A stretch of DNA of 32,812 nucleotides, taken from contig JANQMF010000162.1 in the NCBI GenBank assembly GCA_028280225.1, positions 1-32,812 on the forward strand. The letters are read 5' to 3'. This stretch comes from Pseudomonadales bacterium (lineage in GTDB: Bacteria; Pseudomonadota; Gammaproteobacteria; Pseudomonadales; Azotimanducaceae). The position numbers and the translations under genes were made by a program. Under the pieces are notes generated by a model that was not told the DNA's origin, made no database searches, and worked only from the letters and a program-made list of their open reading frames with translations. How positions within the stretch are numbered: the stretch's first letter is position 1; every line of letters begins with the position of its first letter. This document shows, piece after piece, positions 24,160 through 32,812 of this stretch.

Positions 24160-25049
24160 GACAACGCGGTGGGTTGTGTCTGTTGGGGCAGGACGGAGGA
24201 CCTGGCCAGGGCTTGCCCCTGCAAATGCCTGATCCGTTCGATTTCGCTCAACAAACTGGTCAGCGGCGGATAATTAAAATCCCGCTCCAATAAGGTCGGC
24301 AGTGGACCCACCTTGGCATAGGCAGATTCCAGTAGCGCCCAAACGGGCTCTATGACATCGCTGCCATGGGTATCCACGCGTAAATCCTCTGCCTCTACAT
24401 AGTGGCCGGCAACATGCAGGTACGCGGTGCGGGCCAAGTCCAGCTCGCTTAAGAACTGCTCAGCATCATAAGAAAAATTGATGCTATTAACGTAAATATT
24501 GTTAACGTCTAACAATAATTCACAATCCGCTTCAGCCAATACGGCGTTGATGAAGTCCACTTCCTTCATCTGTTGGCCGGGTGCTGCATAAAAGCTGACG
24601 TTTTCGATGGCAATTTTGCGTTCCAGAATATCCTGGACTTGCCGGATACGCTGCGCAACGTAATACACCGACTCTTCGGTAAAGGGGATTGGCATAAGGT
24701 CGTACAGGTGACCTTTGTCGTCGCTACAGTAGCTTAAGTGTTCGCTGTAGTAGACAATCTGGTGAGTGTCGAGGAAGTGTTTAACCTGGCGGACAAATTC
24801 CACATCCAGGGCAGCCGGACTACCGATGGATAACGAAAGCCCGTGGCAGAAGAAGGGAAACCTTTCGGTATAGGCTCGAAACTGGCGGCCAAACCGGCCG
24901 CCAACCCCAATCCAGTTCTCCGGTGCCACCTCCATAAAATCAACGTCTGAGTCCTTAAGATTGCGCAGCATGGGCAACATGCCGCGCCGCAATCCCAAAC
25001 CTCCGCTAATTCCAGGGGTTAGCGCCGAAGTATGCATCAGACTATTCAT
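24156..25049 (-). CDS. DUF692/MNIO multinuclear iron enzyme (HvfB-like)
   Basis: The 297-residue product is a TIM-barrel DUF692 protein. Likely metal ligands are visible: H69 (FFCHGLSLS), H104 (SEHLSY), E149 (IENVS), D181 (LLLDVNN), H212 and H216 (YLHVAGH), D226, H228 and D231 (VDTHGSD) and E255 (LLERD). Related enzymes (MbnB, HvfB) use a multi-iron site and O2 to convert Cys in precursor peptides into oxazolone/thioamide groups. The substrate here is most likely the EGKCG-repeat protein encoded 42 nt upstream. The ATG (25047-25049) lacks a strong ribosome-binding site; another ATG follows four codons later. Tandem order A-B-C with overlap supports one operon. Confidence 0.9.
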   Translation of the reverse strand: MNSLMHTSALTPGISGGLGLRRGMLPMLRNLKDSDVDFMEVAPENWIGVGGRFGRQFRAYTERFPFFCHGLSLSIGSPAALDVEFVRQVKHFLDTHQIVYYSEHLSYCSDDKGHLYDLMPIPFTEESVYYVAQRIRQVQDILERKIAIENVSFYAAPGQQMKEVDFINAVLAEADCELLLDVNNIYVNSINFSYDAEQFLSELDLARTAYLHVAGHYVEAEDLRVDTHGSDVIEPVWALLESAYAKVGPLPTLLERDFNYPPLTSLLSEIERIRHLQGQALARSSVLPQQTQPTALS

Positions 25050-25091
25050 AACAGGATAGTCCGGTGTCCGGCTAAGCCCGGTGCACGTCGC

Positions 25092-25520
25092 TTAAGCAGC
25101 GCCTCCACACTTGCCTTCACCACACTTACCTTCAGCGGCGTCGTCACCTTCACCACATTTGCCTTCACCACACTTGCCTTCACCACACTTGCCTTCAGCA
25201 GCATCGTCGCCTTCACCACATTTGCCTTCGCCGCATTTGCCTTCAGCAGCATCGTCGCCTTCGCCGCACTTGCCTTCACCGCATTTGCCTTCAGAGCCAT
25301 CGTCGCCTTCGCCACACTTGCCTTCACCACATTTGCCTTCGCCGCACTTACCCTCAGCATCACCCTGGGCAAGGAGATCGTAGCCGCGGTCCAAATCCTG
25401 GGTCACAAACAAGCTGTCATCTGCTTGAGCAACACTTGCAGTAGCCAACGAAGCAACAAACGCGGTACCTACAGCAGCTGCAATAGGCTTCATTTTTAGA
25501 TCTGATTTGTCATTGAACAT
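25092..25520 (-). CDS. HvfA-like RiPP precursor with twelve EGKCG motifs
   Basis: The 142-residue product has a signal/leader region (about 1-33, ending SVAQA), a short spacer with TQDLDRGYDLLAQGD and then a repeat array from residue 56 to 139. The array has twelve EGKCG motifs in blocks of 3, 2, 2, 3 and 2, separated by acidic links DDGS or DDAA. All twelve cysteines of the protein lie in these motifs. EGKCG is the target motif in Haemophilus HvfA, where modified Cys residues bind copper. Export and copper buffering are therefore likely. Two starts are possible: ATG 25518-25520 (used; GGAG 12 nt upstream) and ATG 25491-25493 (no clear site). Confidence 0.9.
   Translation of the reverse strand: MFNDKSDLKMKPIAAAVGTAFVASLATASVAQADDSLFVTQDLDRGYDLLAQGDAEGKCGEGKCGEGKCGEGDDGSEGKCGEGKCGEGDDAAEGKCGEGKCGEGDDAAEGKCGEGKCGEGKCGEGDDAAEGKCGEGKCGGAA
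25104..25355 (-). repeat. Tandem coding repeat (EGKCG array)
   Basis: The 252-bp array encodes twelve 15-bp EGKCG units with interspersed 12-bp acidic linkers. Units differ mostly at third codon positions (TGT/TGC, GGT/GGC, AAG/AAA), so amino-acid sequence is kept while DNA has drifted. The block arrangement suggests growth by duplication of a two- or three-motif unit plus linker. Such arrays can change length by slippage or recombination. Confidence 0.9.
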
Positions 25521-25862
25521 TAGGATTTAAATCTCCACTTAAGAATGTATACAGGCTCCCTCAACTTCGGCCCGCTGGTTACTGTTTAAACTGTAATGGT
25601 CTTTCGATCAATATCCACCGCTGGTTAGAAAGTAATATTTTCGAAAATTTCCATTTAAGCCATCAGGACGCCGGTACAGCTTAACCCGGCGTTGGTGTTA
25701 TGACCCGGACCGCTACAAATGGTTCACCACATTTTGCTGATCAGGCCCTATTTCAATAAAATTTAAGCCACTTACCCCACGTCAGTCCAGATGCCGAGCA
25801 ACACAGAGCCATATACCCACCCGTAACCCCCAACAGTCGGAAAATGGCCGGGTCTGCTGCCC
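25521..25862. promoter_or_regulatory. 342-bp intergenic region upstream of the HvfA-like gene
   Basis: No gene is seen between the hrpA stop and the HvfA-like start. The promoter of the RiPP operon should lie here on the minus strand. A TATACA -10-like box occurs near 25546-25551 without a good -35, which might mean an alternative sigma factor. A 12-bp AT palindrome ATTTTCGAAAAT lies at 25637-25648. No clear terminator for hrpA is visible. Confidence 0.4.
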
Positions 25863-28800
25863 TCAGGCCAGGCCCAGGCGTTGTTCTTCTGTCAGCAGCA
25901 GGTCTTTCACCCGCTTTGTCGACGCCTTCCAGCCCGGGCCCAGATGATTGTCCAGGGGGTGCGGACGTACCCTGGTCCGGGCTATGCCTTCAGCAAACAA
26001 CACAAGCCTAAGCTCTTCAATGTAAAATCTGAGTGAAAGGAAGATATCCTCTTCATAGAGGTCCGCACCGGGTATTTTTTCCAGGCGCTGCAACAGGGGG
26101 GTTAATTCATTCATCAGCCGCCTGTCTTTGGGCACGTGCCCGTTGAGCATTTCGATCCGCCGCTTAATACCCATCAGATAACGGGGGAGTATGCCCAAAT
26201 AGACCTGGGGCGTAATGGCCAGGACGTTTTTGGGCACCAGATCCTCAAGGTGCGCCTGTATATCCTGCACACTCTGCACATAGGCCTTGGACGTCAATGG
26301 GTCGAGCAGGCGGTAGCACTCAAACCGCAGGGCTAGAATTTCCGCAAATTGTGCGGTAACCGTCTGAAACAACCCCGCCAGGCCGGGACGCTTCTCCTGC
26401 AACCGCTGGGCAAATTCAGCCTGAGACTTAGGCAGGGGCTGGTCTTCGAAAAAACAATACCAGACAACACTGCGCAATAATTCATCTTTGAGTTCGTCAG
26501 CACTGCCCAGGGTCGCAAAGTGCAGGCCAAGATGGGGATGTTTGTCCAGTTCCTTGCGAAAATAAGTGCTGGCCTGTCCAAGCTGTTTTAACGCCAGACG
26601 CCCAAAAGCCGCAGCCCGGTGCGCATCTCTTTCCCGGGCATCAGCAAACAACCGCAAATGTACGGATTTGTCCTTGTCCACCAAACCGGGATAGCGGATA
26701 ACCGGACCGTTAACGGTCTCCAGTATGACCTGCTCCTGGGCTACCCGCTCCGGAAACTCCTGCACATCAGCTTGCTGATAGTCTTCTGAAGCCACGACAT
26801 CTTCAGACACAGCCCGGGCTGCCAAACTGTCCTTGAGCTGAGCCAGATTACGTGCGCAACCCAGGGATTTTCCGCCCTCATCAACAACTCTGACATTCGG
26901 CAGCAGGTGTTCCGGCAGCCGGTCCCGGTGCCAATCCGCCTCATTCACCTGCACCTTGTACAACCCGGCCAACAACCTCGACAACGCGGTCAGCAAACGT
27001 CCCCGGCGGTATTGGTCAACATGCAGAAGCTGCCCACACAGTTCATCCACCTTGTCGGGCAGGGGGACCAGTTGCCGGCGAAGCTGTTTTGGCAGGGTCC
27101 GCAACCAGTGCTCCACCAGGCCGGGCAGCAATCCGGGCACCGACCAATCGAGCCATGTGGCACTGATGCCGCTTAACAAGCCAACGGGTACAATAACGGT
27201 CATGCCGTCGTCCGGCTCACCGGGAGCAAATCGATAACTCACCTTAAGTTCCATACCCTGAATGACCAACACACCCGGGAATTCATCGTCGGTAACCAGG
27301 CCATCCCGGGTGCGCATAATGTCCTCTGCCCCAAGACGCAAAGTCTCTGCCCTGGACTTGTCCTTGCCTAACCACTTGTTCAACTGCGACACCCGGTTGA
27401 TGGACTCAGGCAAACGCTCCGCGTAAAAGCCATAAATCTCGTCTTCGCTGACCAGAATATCCCTGCGGCGCGCCTTAGCTTCCAATTCCTGAACCGCGGT
27501 GATGGTGCGTATATTTTCCTTCAGAAACTCCGGTGGTTTCTTGATTTGCCCCATCACCAGACCTTCCCGGATAAATAAATCACGGCACACAACCGGATCA
27601 ACAGCGTGATAACTCACCGGGCGCCGTTCAACCAGACGCAGCCCGTACAACAAACTGCTTTTGTGGACCATAACCTCACCCCGGGATGTACTCCAATAGG
27701 GTTCGCTATACTGATGTTTCAGCAAGTGTGCCGCCTGGCGTTCGATCCAGCCGGGCTGTACCCCGGCGACATTGCGCGCATAGACCCTTGAGGTTTCGGC
27801 AATTTCACTGGCCACCAGCCACCGGGGCTTTTGCTCCTTTAAACCAGACCCCGGAAAAATACGCAGTTTCAGATTACGTGCCCCCAGGTAGAGCCCCCTT
27901 TCATCGTGTTGGGCAACCAGGCTTAAGCTGCCCGAGATAATTGCTCCATGGACAGCTTCGAAACCGGCAGGTGTGGCATTCTCCCGATAGCCCAGGTCTT
28001 TGCAAACCAGACGCAACTGGCGGTGCACCTCCCGCCACTCCTGAACCCGTTGCGGGCTGATAAACTGCTTTTTCAGCACGCGGGAGAAACGGTTTCGCGT
28101 CAACCGCTGACGCTGCTCCGTCAACCAGGACCACAGCTTGAGATAACTCAGAAAATCGCTGCGCCCGTCCGCAAATTCACTGTGTGCCTGATCTGCCGCC
28201 TGGGCTTTCTGAATAGGGCGTTCACGGGGGTCCGGGACGGCCAGGGCGGCGGTAATCACTAACAGCTCCTGTAGTGCACCCAGGTTGTTTGCCTCCACTA
28301 ACATCCGTGCTAAGCGCGGATCGATGGGCATTCTGGCCATATGCCGCCCGGCCTTGGACAAGACCGTGGGTTCAGCGGGATCTAAGGCACCCAGTTCGAC
28401 CAGCAGCGTGTGGGCATCGCGCACCGCCTTAGGATCAGGCGGATCAACAAAGGGGAACTTCTGGATCTGACCCAGCTTAAACGCCATCATCTGCAACACC
28501 ACTGACGCCAGGTTGACCCGGTGTATTTCCGGGTCGGTGAACGCCGGCCGGCTCAGAAAATCCTGTTCCTCATATAAACGAAAGCAGATACCCGGAGCAA
28601 CACGGCCACAGCGTCCTTTGCGCTGCTCGGCACTGGCCTGGGAAATGGGTTCGATGGGCAGACGCTGTAACTTCGATCGATAACTGTAGCGGTTAATCCT
28701 GACCATGCCGGGATCAATGACGTAGCCGATGTTGGGGACCGTCAGCGACGTTTCCGCAACATTGGTGGCCAATATCACCCGGCGCAAGCCACCGGCGGGT

Positions 28801-29765
28801 TGAAATATCTTTTGCTGTTCCGCCAGGGGCAGCCGGGCGTACAAGGGCAGGATCTCGAACTTTTGCTTAAAGTGACGCCGCAGATCCCGGGCACAATTAA
28901 AAATTTCCTGTTCGCCGGACAAAAAGACCAGCACGTCCCTGGCGGCACTTTGAGGACCGCGGTCGATCTCCTCCAAAGCGCCAACAATACCACCCACCAG
29001 GTCCTCCTCGGTAGCCCGGTACCGCACCTCTACCGGGTAAGACCGCCCGCCAACCGCTACAATGGGCGCGCCATCAAAAAACCGGGCAAAACGTTCAACA
29101 TCAATGGTGGCGCTGGTGATAATGACTTTCAGGTCTTGCCGGCGCCGCAACAAACCCCGCAAAAACCCCAGCAGAAAATCTATATTTAGACTGCGTTCGT
29201 GGGCTTCGTCGATAATAAGGACATCGTATTGGTTTAAAAAACGATCCTGCCTGATCTCGGTGAGCAGCAAGCCATCCGTCATGACTTTCAGCAGCGTTTG
29301 CGGCTGAACCTGATCCGAAAAGCGCACCGCGTAGCCCACCCCGTCACCCAACCGGGTGCCTGTTTCGCCGGCAATTCGGCGAGCCACCGCGCGCGCAGCC
29401 AGGCGCCGGGGCTGAGTATGGCCAATCATGCCGCGCACACCCAAGCCAAGCTGCAGACAGATTTTGGGTAACTGGGTAGTCTTCCCGCTGCCGGTTTCCC
29501 CGGCAACAATCACAACCTGATGATTTTGCAGGTAGGTGCAAATGGCGTCAGCTTGCCCACTGACCGGAAGCTCAGGAGCAAGGTTTACATTCAATCCTTC
29601 GAGCAGCTTTTGCCGGCTGGTAAGGTGGGCCCTGGCGGCCTCAAGTTGTGTCAGCAATCCACCGTGATCCGCATCACCCTGTTTTTGCAGACGACGTTGT
29701 TTGGCTCGCAGGCGGTAATAGTCACTGCGGGTGATATCAGCGGGGTCAATTGTTACGTTGCTCAA
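25863..29765 (-). CDS. hrpA: ATP-dependent RNA helicase HrpA (DEAH box)
   Basis: HrpA is a large DEAH-box RNA helicase, implicated in E. coli in mRNA processing and rescue of stalled ribosomes. The product has 1300 residues, the family length. Motif I GETGSGKT is at 89-96, motif II DEAH at 186-189 and motif III SAT at 218-220; motif VI shows as QRKGRCGR. The winged-helix/OB part and the long C-terminal DUF3418 domain are present. The start codon is TTG (29763-29765), giving MSNVTIDP; the ribosome-binding site is weak, and an upstream ATG runs into a stop. It starts 63 nt after the VWA gene. Confidence 0.96.
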   Translation of the reverse strand: MSNVTIDPADITRSDYYRLRAKQRRLQKQGDADHGGLLTQLEAARAHLTSRQKLLEGLNVNLAPELPVSGQADAICTYLQNHQVVIVAGETGSGKTTQLPKICLQLGLGVRGMIGHTQPRRLAARAVARRIAGETGTRLGDGVGYAVRFSDQVQPQTLLKVMTDGLLLTEIRQDRFLNQYDVLIIDEAHERSLNIDFLLGFLRGLLRRRQDLKVIITSATIDVERFARFFDGAPIVAVGGRSYPVEVRYRATEEDLVGGIVGALEEIDRGPQSAARDVLVFLSGEQEIFNCARDLRRHFKQKFEILPLYARLPLAEQQKIFQPAGGLRRVILATNVAETSLTVPNIGYVIDPGMVRINRYSYRSKLQRLPIEPISQASAEQRKGRCGRVAPGICFRLYEEQDFLSRPAFTDPEIHRVNLASVVLQMMAFKLGQIQKFPFVDPPDPKAVRDAHTLLVELGALDPAEPTVLSKAGRHMARMPIDPRLARMLVEANNLGALQELLVITAALAVPDPRERPIQKAQAADQAHSEFADGRSDFLSYLKLWSWLTEQRQRLTRNRFSRVLKKQFISPQRVQEWREVHRQLRLVCKDLGYRENATPAGFEAVHGAIISGSLSLVAQHDERGLYLGARNLKLRIFPGSGLKEQKPRWLVASEIAETSRVYARNVAGVQPGWIERQAAHLLKHQYSEPYWSTSRGEVMVHKSSLLYGLRLVERRPVSYHAVDPVVCRDLFIREGLVMGQIKKPPEFLKENIRTITAVQELEAKARRRDILVSEDEIYGFYAERLPESINRVSQLNKWLGKDKSRAETLRLGAEDIMRTRDGLVTDDEFPGVLVIQGMELKVSYRFAPGEPDDGMTVIVPVGLLSGISATWLDWSVPGLLPGLVEHWLRTLPKQLRRQLVPLPDKVDELCGQLLHVDQYRRGRLLTALSRLLAGLYKVQVNEADWHRDRLPEHLLPNVRVVDEGGKSLGCARNLAQLKDSLAARAVSEDVVASEDYQQADVQEFPERVAQEQVILETVNGPVIRYPGLVDKDKSVHLRLFADARERDAHRAAAFGRLALKQLGQASTYFRKELDKHPHLGLHFATLGSADELKDELLRSVVWYCFFEDQPLPKSQAEFAQRLQEKRPGLAGLFQTVTAQFAEILALRFECYRLLDPLTSKAYVQSVQDIQAHLEDLVPKNVLAITPQVYLGILPRYLMGIKRRIEMLNGHVPKDRRLMNELTPLLQRLEKIPGADLYEEDIFLSLRFYIEELRLVLFAEGIARTRVRPHPLDNHLGPGWKASTKRVKDLLLTEEQRLGLA

Positions 29766-29828
29766 CGTCTTTATCCGCCGCGGGGGAACAACATATGGGC
29801 AAATTGCCTGAGCAGCTTGCCCCTTAAC

Positions 29829-30998
29829 TTATTTGGACAGTTCGCCCATCCCCTCTTCCAGGCCGCGGATGGTTAACGGATACATTTTGCCGTCCACCAG
29901 GTCCTGGGTCATGGTGACCGAACTGGAGTACTCCCAGGTTTCCTGAGGGGTTGGATTCAACCACACCAACTTATCGTAGATACCGCTGAAACGCTCCATC
30001 CAGGTTGCCCCGGGTTCCTCATTCCAGTGCTCAACACTGCCGCCCGCATGGGTAATTTCATAGGGCGCCATGGTCGCATCACCGACAAATACAACCTTGT
30101 AGTCGTGGGCATATTTGTTGAGGACTTCCCAGGTTGGTATACGCTCGCTCATGCGGCGTTTGTTGTCTTTCCATACCGACTCATAAATAAAGTTGTGGAA
30201 ATAGAAGCTTTCCAGGTGCTTAAACTCGGTGCGGGTGGCAGAAAATAATTCTTCACAGATTTTGACGTGGGCATCCATGGAGCCGCCAATATCCAGAAAC
30301 AGCAATACCTTAACCGTATTCTTCCGCTCCGGCCGCATCTTGATGTCGAGCATGCCGCCGTTGTGGGCTGTGGAGCGAATGGTATTGTCCATATCCAGCT
30401 CTTCTTCCACCCCCGTGCGGGCAAACTTGCGCAGGCGCCTTAACGCCATTTTGATATTGCGGGTACCCAGTTCAACAGAATCGTCCAGATTCTTGTACTG
30501 GCGTTCATCCCAGACCTTTTTGGCCTTTTTCTTTTTGCCCTTACCGCGTCCCCCGGGACCGTTTTTACCCTCTTTGTCAGCGTCTCCTTCTTCACCCTCC
30601 TGGCCTTCCTTGCCTTGTTCAGCTTCTTTACGCTCAGCCTCTTCCTTGGCTTCCTTAAACGCCTCAATGAGTTTTTCCAAACCCCCAAGGGATTCAATCT
30701 GTTCCAGCTCTTCCGGGGTTAATGACTTTTCGAATTCCCGCCTGAGCCACTCATCGGGGATCAGTGATTCCAGCAGTCCATGCAGGTCATCCAGCCCCTT
30801 GAAGTAGGCGCTGAAAGCCCGGTCGAACTTGTCATAGTTTTTTTCGTCCTTAACCATGGCGGTACGGCTGAGGAGATAGAAGTCATCCACGTTGGCATAA
30901 ACCAGGTGCTCCTTTAACCCGGCCAACAAATCCATCAGTTCCCGGATGGTGACCGGGACTTTGTACTTCCTGAGGGTAAGGAAGAAGTTTATAAGCAC
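29829..30998 (-). CDS. CoxE-like VWA domain protein
   Basis: The 389-residue product has an N-terminal helical part (about 1-110) starting MLINFFLTLRKYKVPVTIREL. A highly charged, low-complexity linker (about 112-165, rich in E, K and G with a KKKKAKK patch) leads to a von Willebrand A-like domain (about 225-389). The metal site that is usually DxSxS reads D-I-G-G-S, so the first Ser is replaced by Gly. Such proteins work with MoxR AAA ATPases as chaperone-like remodelling pairs; the partner gene precedes it by 3 nt. The start is GTG with GAGG 8 nt upstream. The client of the pair is unknown. Confidence 0.88.
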   Translation of the reverse strand: MLINFFLTLRKYKVPVTIRELMDLLAGLKEHLVYANVDDFYLLSRTAMVKDEKNYDKFDRAFSAYFKGLDDLHGLLESLIPDEWLRREFEKSLTPEELEQIESLGGLEKLIEAFKEAKEEAERKEAEQGKEGQEGEEGDADKEGKNGPGGRGKGKKKKAKKVWDERQYKNLDDSVELGTRNIKMALRRLRKFARTGVEEELDMDNTIRSTAHNGGMLDIKMRPERKNTVKVLLFLDIGGSMDAHVKICEELFSATRTEFKHLESFYFHNFIYESVWKDNKRRMSERIPTWEVLNKYAHDYKVVFVGDATMAPYEITHAGGSVEHWNEEPGATWMERFSGIYDKLVWLNPTPQETWEYSSSVTMTQDLVDGKMYPLTIRGLEEGMGELSK

Positions 30999-31001
30999 GG
31001 T

Positions 31002-31850
31002 TTAACCTCGGCTGTCTCGTCGGTTCATAAATGCCAAACGCTCTAACAGGTGAACATCCTGTTCGTTTTTTACCAACGCACCGTAGAGCGGGGGAATGGC
31101 CTTGCTTGGATCTCTATTAGTCAATATTTCGTCCGGAATATCGTCTGCCATCAGTAACTTAAGCCAATCTATTAACTCAGAGGTTGAAGGTTTTTTCTTT
31201 AACCCAGGCACCTTGCGCACATCGAAGAAGATGTCCATGGCTTCTTTAACCAGATCCTGTTTCACTTCCGGGAAATGGACATCAACAATAGCCTGCATGG
31301 TCTCCCGGTCCGGAAAGTTAATAAAGTGGAAGAAACACCGGCGTAAAAACGCATCCGGCAGTTCTTTCTCATTGTTGGAGGTGATGATGACAATGGGCCG
31401 CTGTTTGGCCTTGATGGTTTCGCCTATTTCGTAGACAAAAAACTCCATGCGGTCGATTTCCTGCAGCAAGTCGTTTGGAAATTCAATATCCGCTTTGTCG
31501 ATTTCATCAATCAACAACACCACCCGTTCTTCGGACTCAAAGGCTTCCCACAGCTTGCCTTTCTTGATGTAGTTACGAATATCCTGAACCCGCTCGTCAC
31601 CAAGCTGAGAATCTCTGAGCCGGGATACCGCATCATATTCATACAGACCATTAATGGCCTTGGTGGATGATTTGATATGCCATTCAATCAACCGCAAGCC
31701 AAGGGAGGCGGCAACCTGTTCCGCCAACATCGTTTTTCCGGTGCCGGGTTCACCCTTGATCAGCAGCGGACGCTCCAGTTTTACTGCGGCATCCACCGCC
31801 ATACTCAGTTCATCGGTTGATATATATTCATCGGTACTTTCAAATATCAT
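31002..31850 (-). CDS. MoxR-family AAA+ ATPase
   Basis: The product has 282 residues from ATG 31848-31850, which has GGAA 8 nt upstream; a reading from an upstream TTG (31877) is less likely. Walker A GEPGTGKT (about 37-44) and Walker B VVLLIDEIDKAD are intact, and ITSNNEKELPDAFLRRCF provides sensor and arginine-finger features of the MoxR group. MoxR proteins use ATP to mature or assemble metal enzymes and complexes, usually with a VWA protein encoded beside them, as here. The VWA gene follows after 3 nt, so the pair is surely one operon. Confidence 0.93.
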   Translation of the reverse strand: MIFESTDEYISTDELSMAVDAAVKLERPLLIKGEPGTGKTMLAEQVAASLGLRLIEWHIKSSTKAINGLYEYDAVSRLRDSQLGDERVQDIRNYIKKGKLWEAFESEERVVLLIDEIDKADIEFPNDLLQEIDRMEFFVYEIGETIKAKQRPIVIITSNNEKELPDAFLRRCFFHFINFPDRETMQAIVDVHFPEVKQDLVKEAMDIFFDVRKVPGLKKKPSTSELIDWLKLLMADDIPDEILTNRDPSKAIPPLYGALVKNEQDVHLLERLAFMNRRDSRG

Positions 31851-31944
31851 GCAGGAATTCCGTAAATGCAGACGCAAAGCCCGTTACTTTAAAGAGCGCA
31901 GGGATACCGTGCAAGCTGGAAAGTTTGCAGATTACGCCAGGCAG

Positions 31945-32812
31945 TCAGGCTGTACCCACTGCTTCACCGGCGTCAGCCCCTATGTCCCGGGCGTTTTCAG
32001 CCTTCGAAGCGCGCAACCGCTCAGCTAAATCCTCATCCAGGGGTTTGGGTTTATTCATCCACCAAACCAGTCCACCCACTGCGGCATTAACCAGCGTAAT
32101 CAGCGCCACAAACCACAGCGGGATTTTTGGCCAGGGTGGCTCCTGGGGTTGTGCACTGAGTACCTGAGCCGGGGGCGCACTCTCCGGCGCCACCGGGGCC
32201 GCAACGTCGGAAGATGTTTCCAGCCCGTTGTCCTGTGCTTCCGTCTCAACAATGTCGGTGGGCTGACTGAGCAACTTACCGTCCGCCGCAAACCGGAAAG
32301 AGGCCTCCCTGGCCATGGGCAGAGTCACTGTCTGGGGTCTGGTCTTTAGGAAAAATCCTTTTTTATTCAGATAGTTGCCGGATATAGTGAAAGAAATTTC
32401 GACAACTCCGGACTGTTCCTTTATTGGGATCTGGAAAAATCCCGCAGGCAAGCGCTGCGCCGGGACAATGGTGCCTACCTGAGGCGGTTTGCGCACCTTG
32501 GCGGCGGCGCGAACCGAGCTGTAGTCCACCGCAGCATGATTAAAGTTCAACCAGGCCACAACATCTCCGGATTGTGAATGTTTAAAGTCTACCCGTAGCG
32601 GATTGCTGGCGACAAAGGGCACCTTACGGTGCCGCTTAAAGGTGGGTGCCGCCACCTCCACTTCTAATTCGTAAGCGCCATCCGCCAGATTAACAAAGTA
32701 GGCCTGGAAGCCCCCCTCCACCCGGTCAACGGGTAGCGGCACCCGTTTACGGTCGTCGGACAACCAGGCGCGCAGATTCACCAGGTTAAGAAAGTCGTTA
32801 TCCGCAACCAAC
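31945..32812 (-). CDS. Membrane-anchored protein of unknown function (partial; TIGR03503-like)
   Basis: Only the C-terminal 289 or so codons are visible; the frame runs to the window edge without a credible start. The visible part has beta-rich extracytoplasmic sequence (about 1-180), a Pro/Ala/acidic linker (about 195-235), one membrane helix IPLWFVALITLVNAAVGGLVWW and a short charged cytoplasmic tail. Its place just before a MoxR/VWA pair and its layout recall the TIGR03503 family of gammaproteobacteria, but I am not sure. It could be a client or membrane anchor of the MoxR/VWA pair. The gap to the MoxR start is 94 bp. Confidence 0.55.
   Translation of the reverse strand, partial: LVADNDFLNLVNLRAWLSDDRKRVPLPVDRVEGGFQAYFVNLADGAYELEVEVAAPTFKRHRKVPFVASNPLRVDFKHSQSGDVVAWLNFNHAAVDYSSVRAAAKVRKPPQVGTIVPAQRLPAGFFQIPIKEQSGVVEISFTISGNYLNKKGFFLKTRPQTVTLPMAREASFRFAADGKLLSQPTDIVETEAQDNGLETSSDVAAPVAPESAPPAQVLSAQPQEPPWPKIPLWFVALITLVNAAVGGLVWWMNKPKPLDEDLAERLRASKAENARDIGADAGEAVGTA

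Noticed and set aside
25104-25372. Proline/serine/histidine-rich or lysine/alanine-rich repeat proteins in other frames, or a CRISPR-like array
   Set aside because: These are the same 15-bp units read in the wrong frame or strand. The EGKCG frame has a signal peptide and matches a known family, and the units are contiguous with no spacers, so it is not a CRISPR array.

Overview
The window looks like a chromosomal segment of a marine or salt-adapted gammaproteobacterium with moderate to high GC. The grounds are a Na+-translocating NADH:quinone reductase operon, lpxC, dusA, mlaA, hrpA, an HsbA-type STAS/PP2C pair, and many lipoproteins and outer-membrane barrels. I saw no rRNA, tRNA, CRISPR array, insertion sequence or phage gene. 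The genus cannot be fixed from sequence reading alone.

Layout. (1) 1-4415, minus strand: nqrA-B-C-D-E, with nqrE cut by the window edge. A good sigma70-type promoter lies about 270 bp upstream of nqrA, so the leader is long and rich in inverted repeats. (2) 4767-10454, minus strand: a five-gene set encoding a diheme lipoprotein with a beta-propeller related to hydrazine synthase alpha, an SH3-plus-barrel protein, a second small barrel, a DUF4266 lipoprotein and a DUF3570 barrel. (3) 10775-16122, plus strand, divergent from set 2: a monoheme DUF1588/DUF1585-like protein, a diheme LamG lipoprotein and a Tat-exported DUF1501 protein, followed by a zinc-ribbon methyltransferase (16212-17591). Regions 2 and 3 share a 320-bp divergent intergenic region and carry five CxxCH haem sites. 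They look like one extracytoplasmic redox system of unknown substrate. (4) 17588-22462: housekeeping and signalling genes, namely lpxC, an IsdG-like monooxygenase, dusA, a TerB-like protein, an HsbA-like STAS protein and a SpoIIE/PP2C phosphatase with a degenerate receiver domain. (5) 22593-25520, minus strand: an HvfA/HvfB/HvfC-type RiPP cluster (repeat-bearing precursor, MNIO/DUF692 enzyme, DUF2063 partner) with mlaA directly downstream. The precursor carries twelve EGKCG motifs. (6) 25863-32812, minus strand: hrpA, a CoxE-like VWA protein, a MoxR-type AAA ATPase and a truncated membrane-anchored protein.

The two most interesting loci are the divergent cytochrome/DUF1501/barrel locus (4767-16122, perhaps with the methyltransferase) and the copper-peptide-like RiPP cluster (23392-25520). 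The first combines families that are individually known but whose joint function I cannot name. The second belongs to a recently described class, but with an unusually long motif array and no DoxX-type gene next to it.
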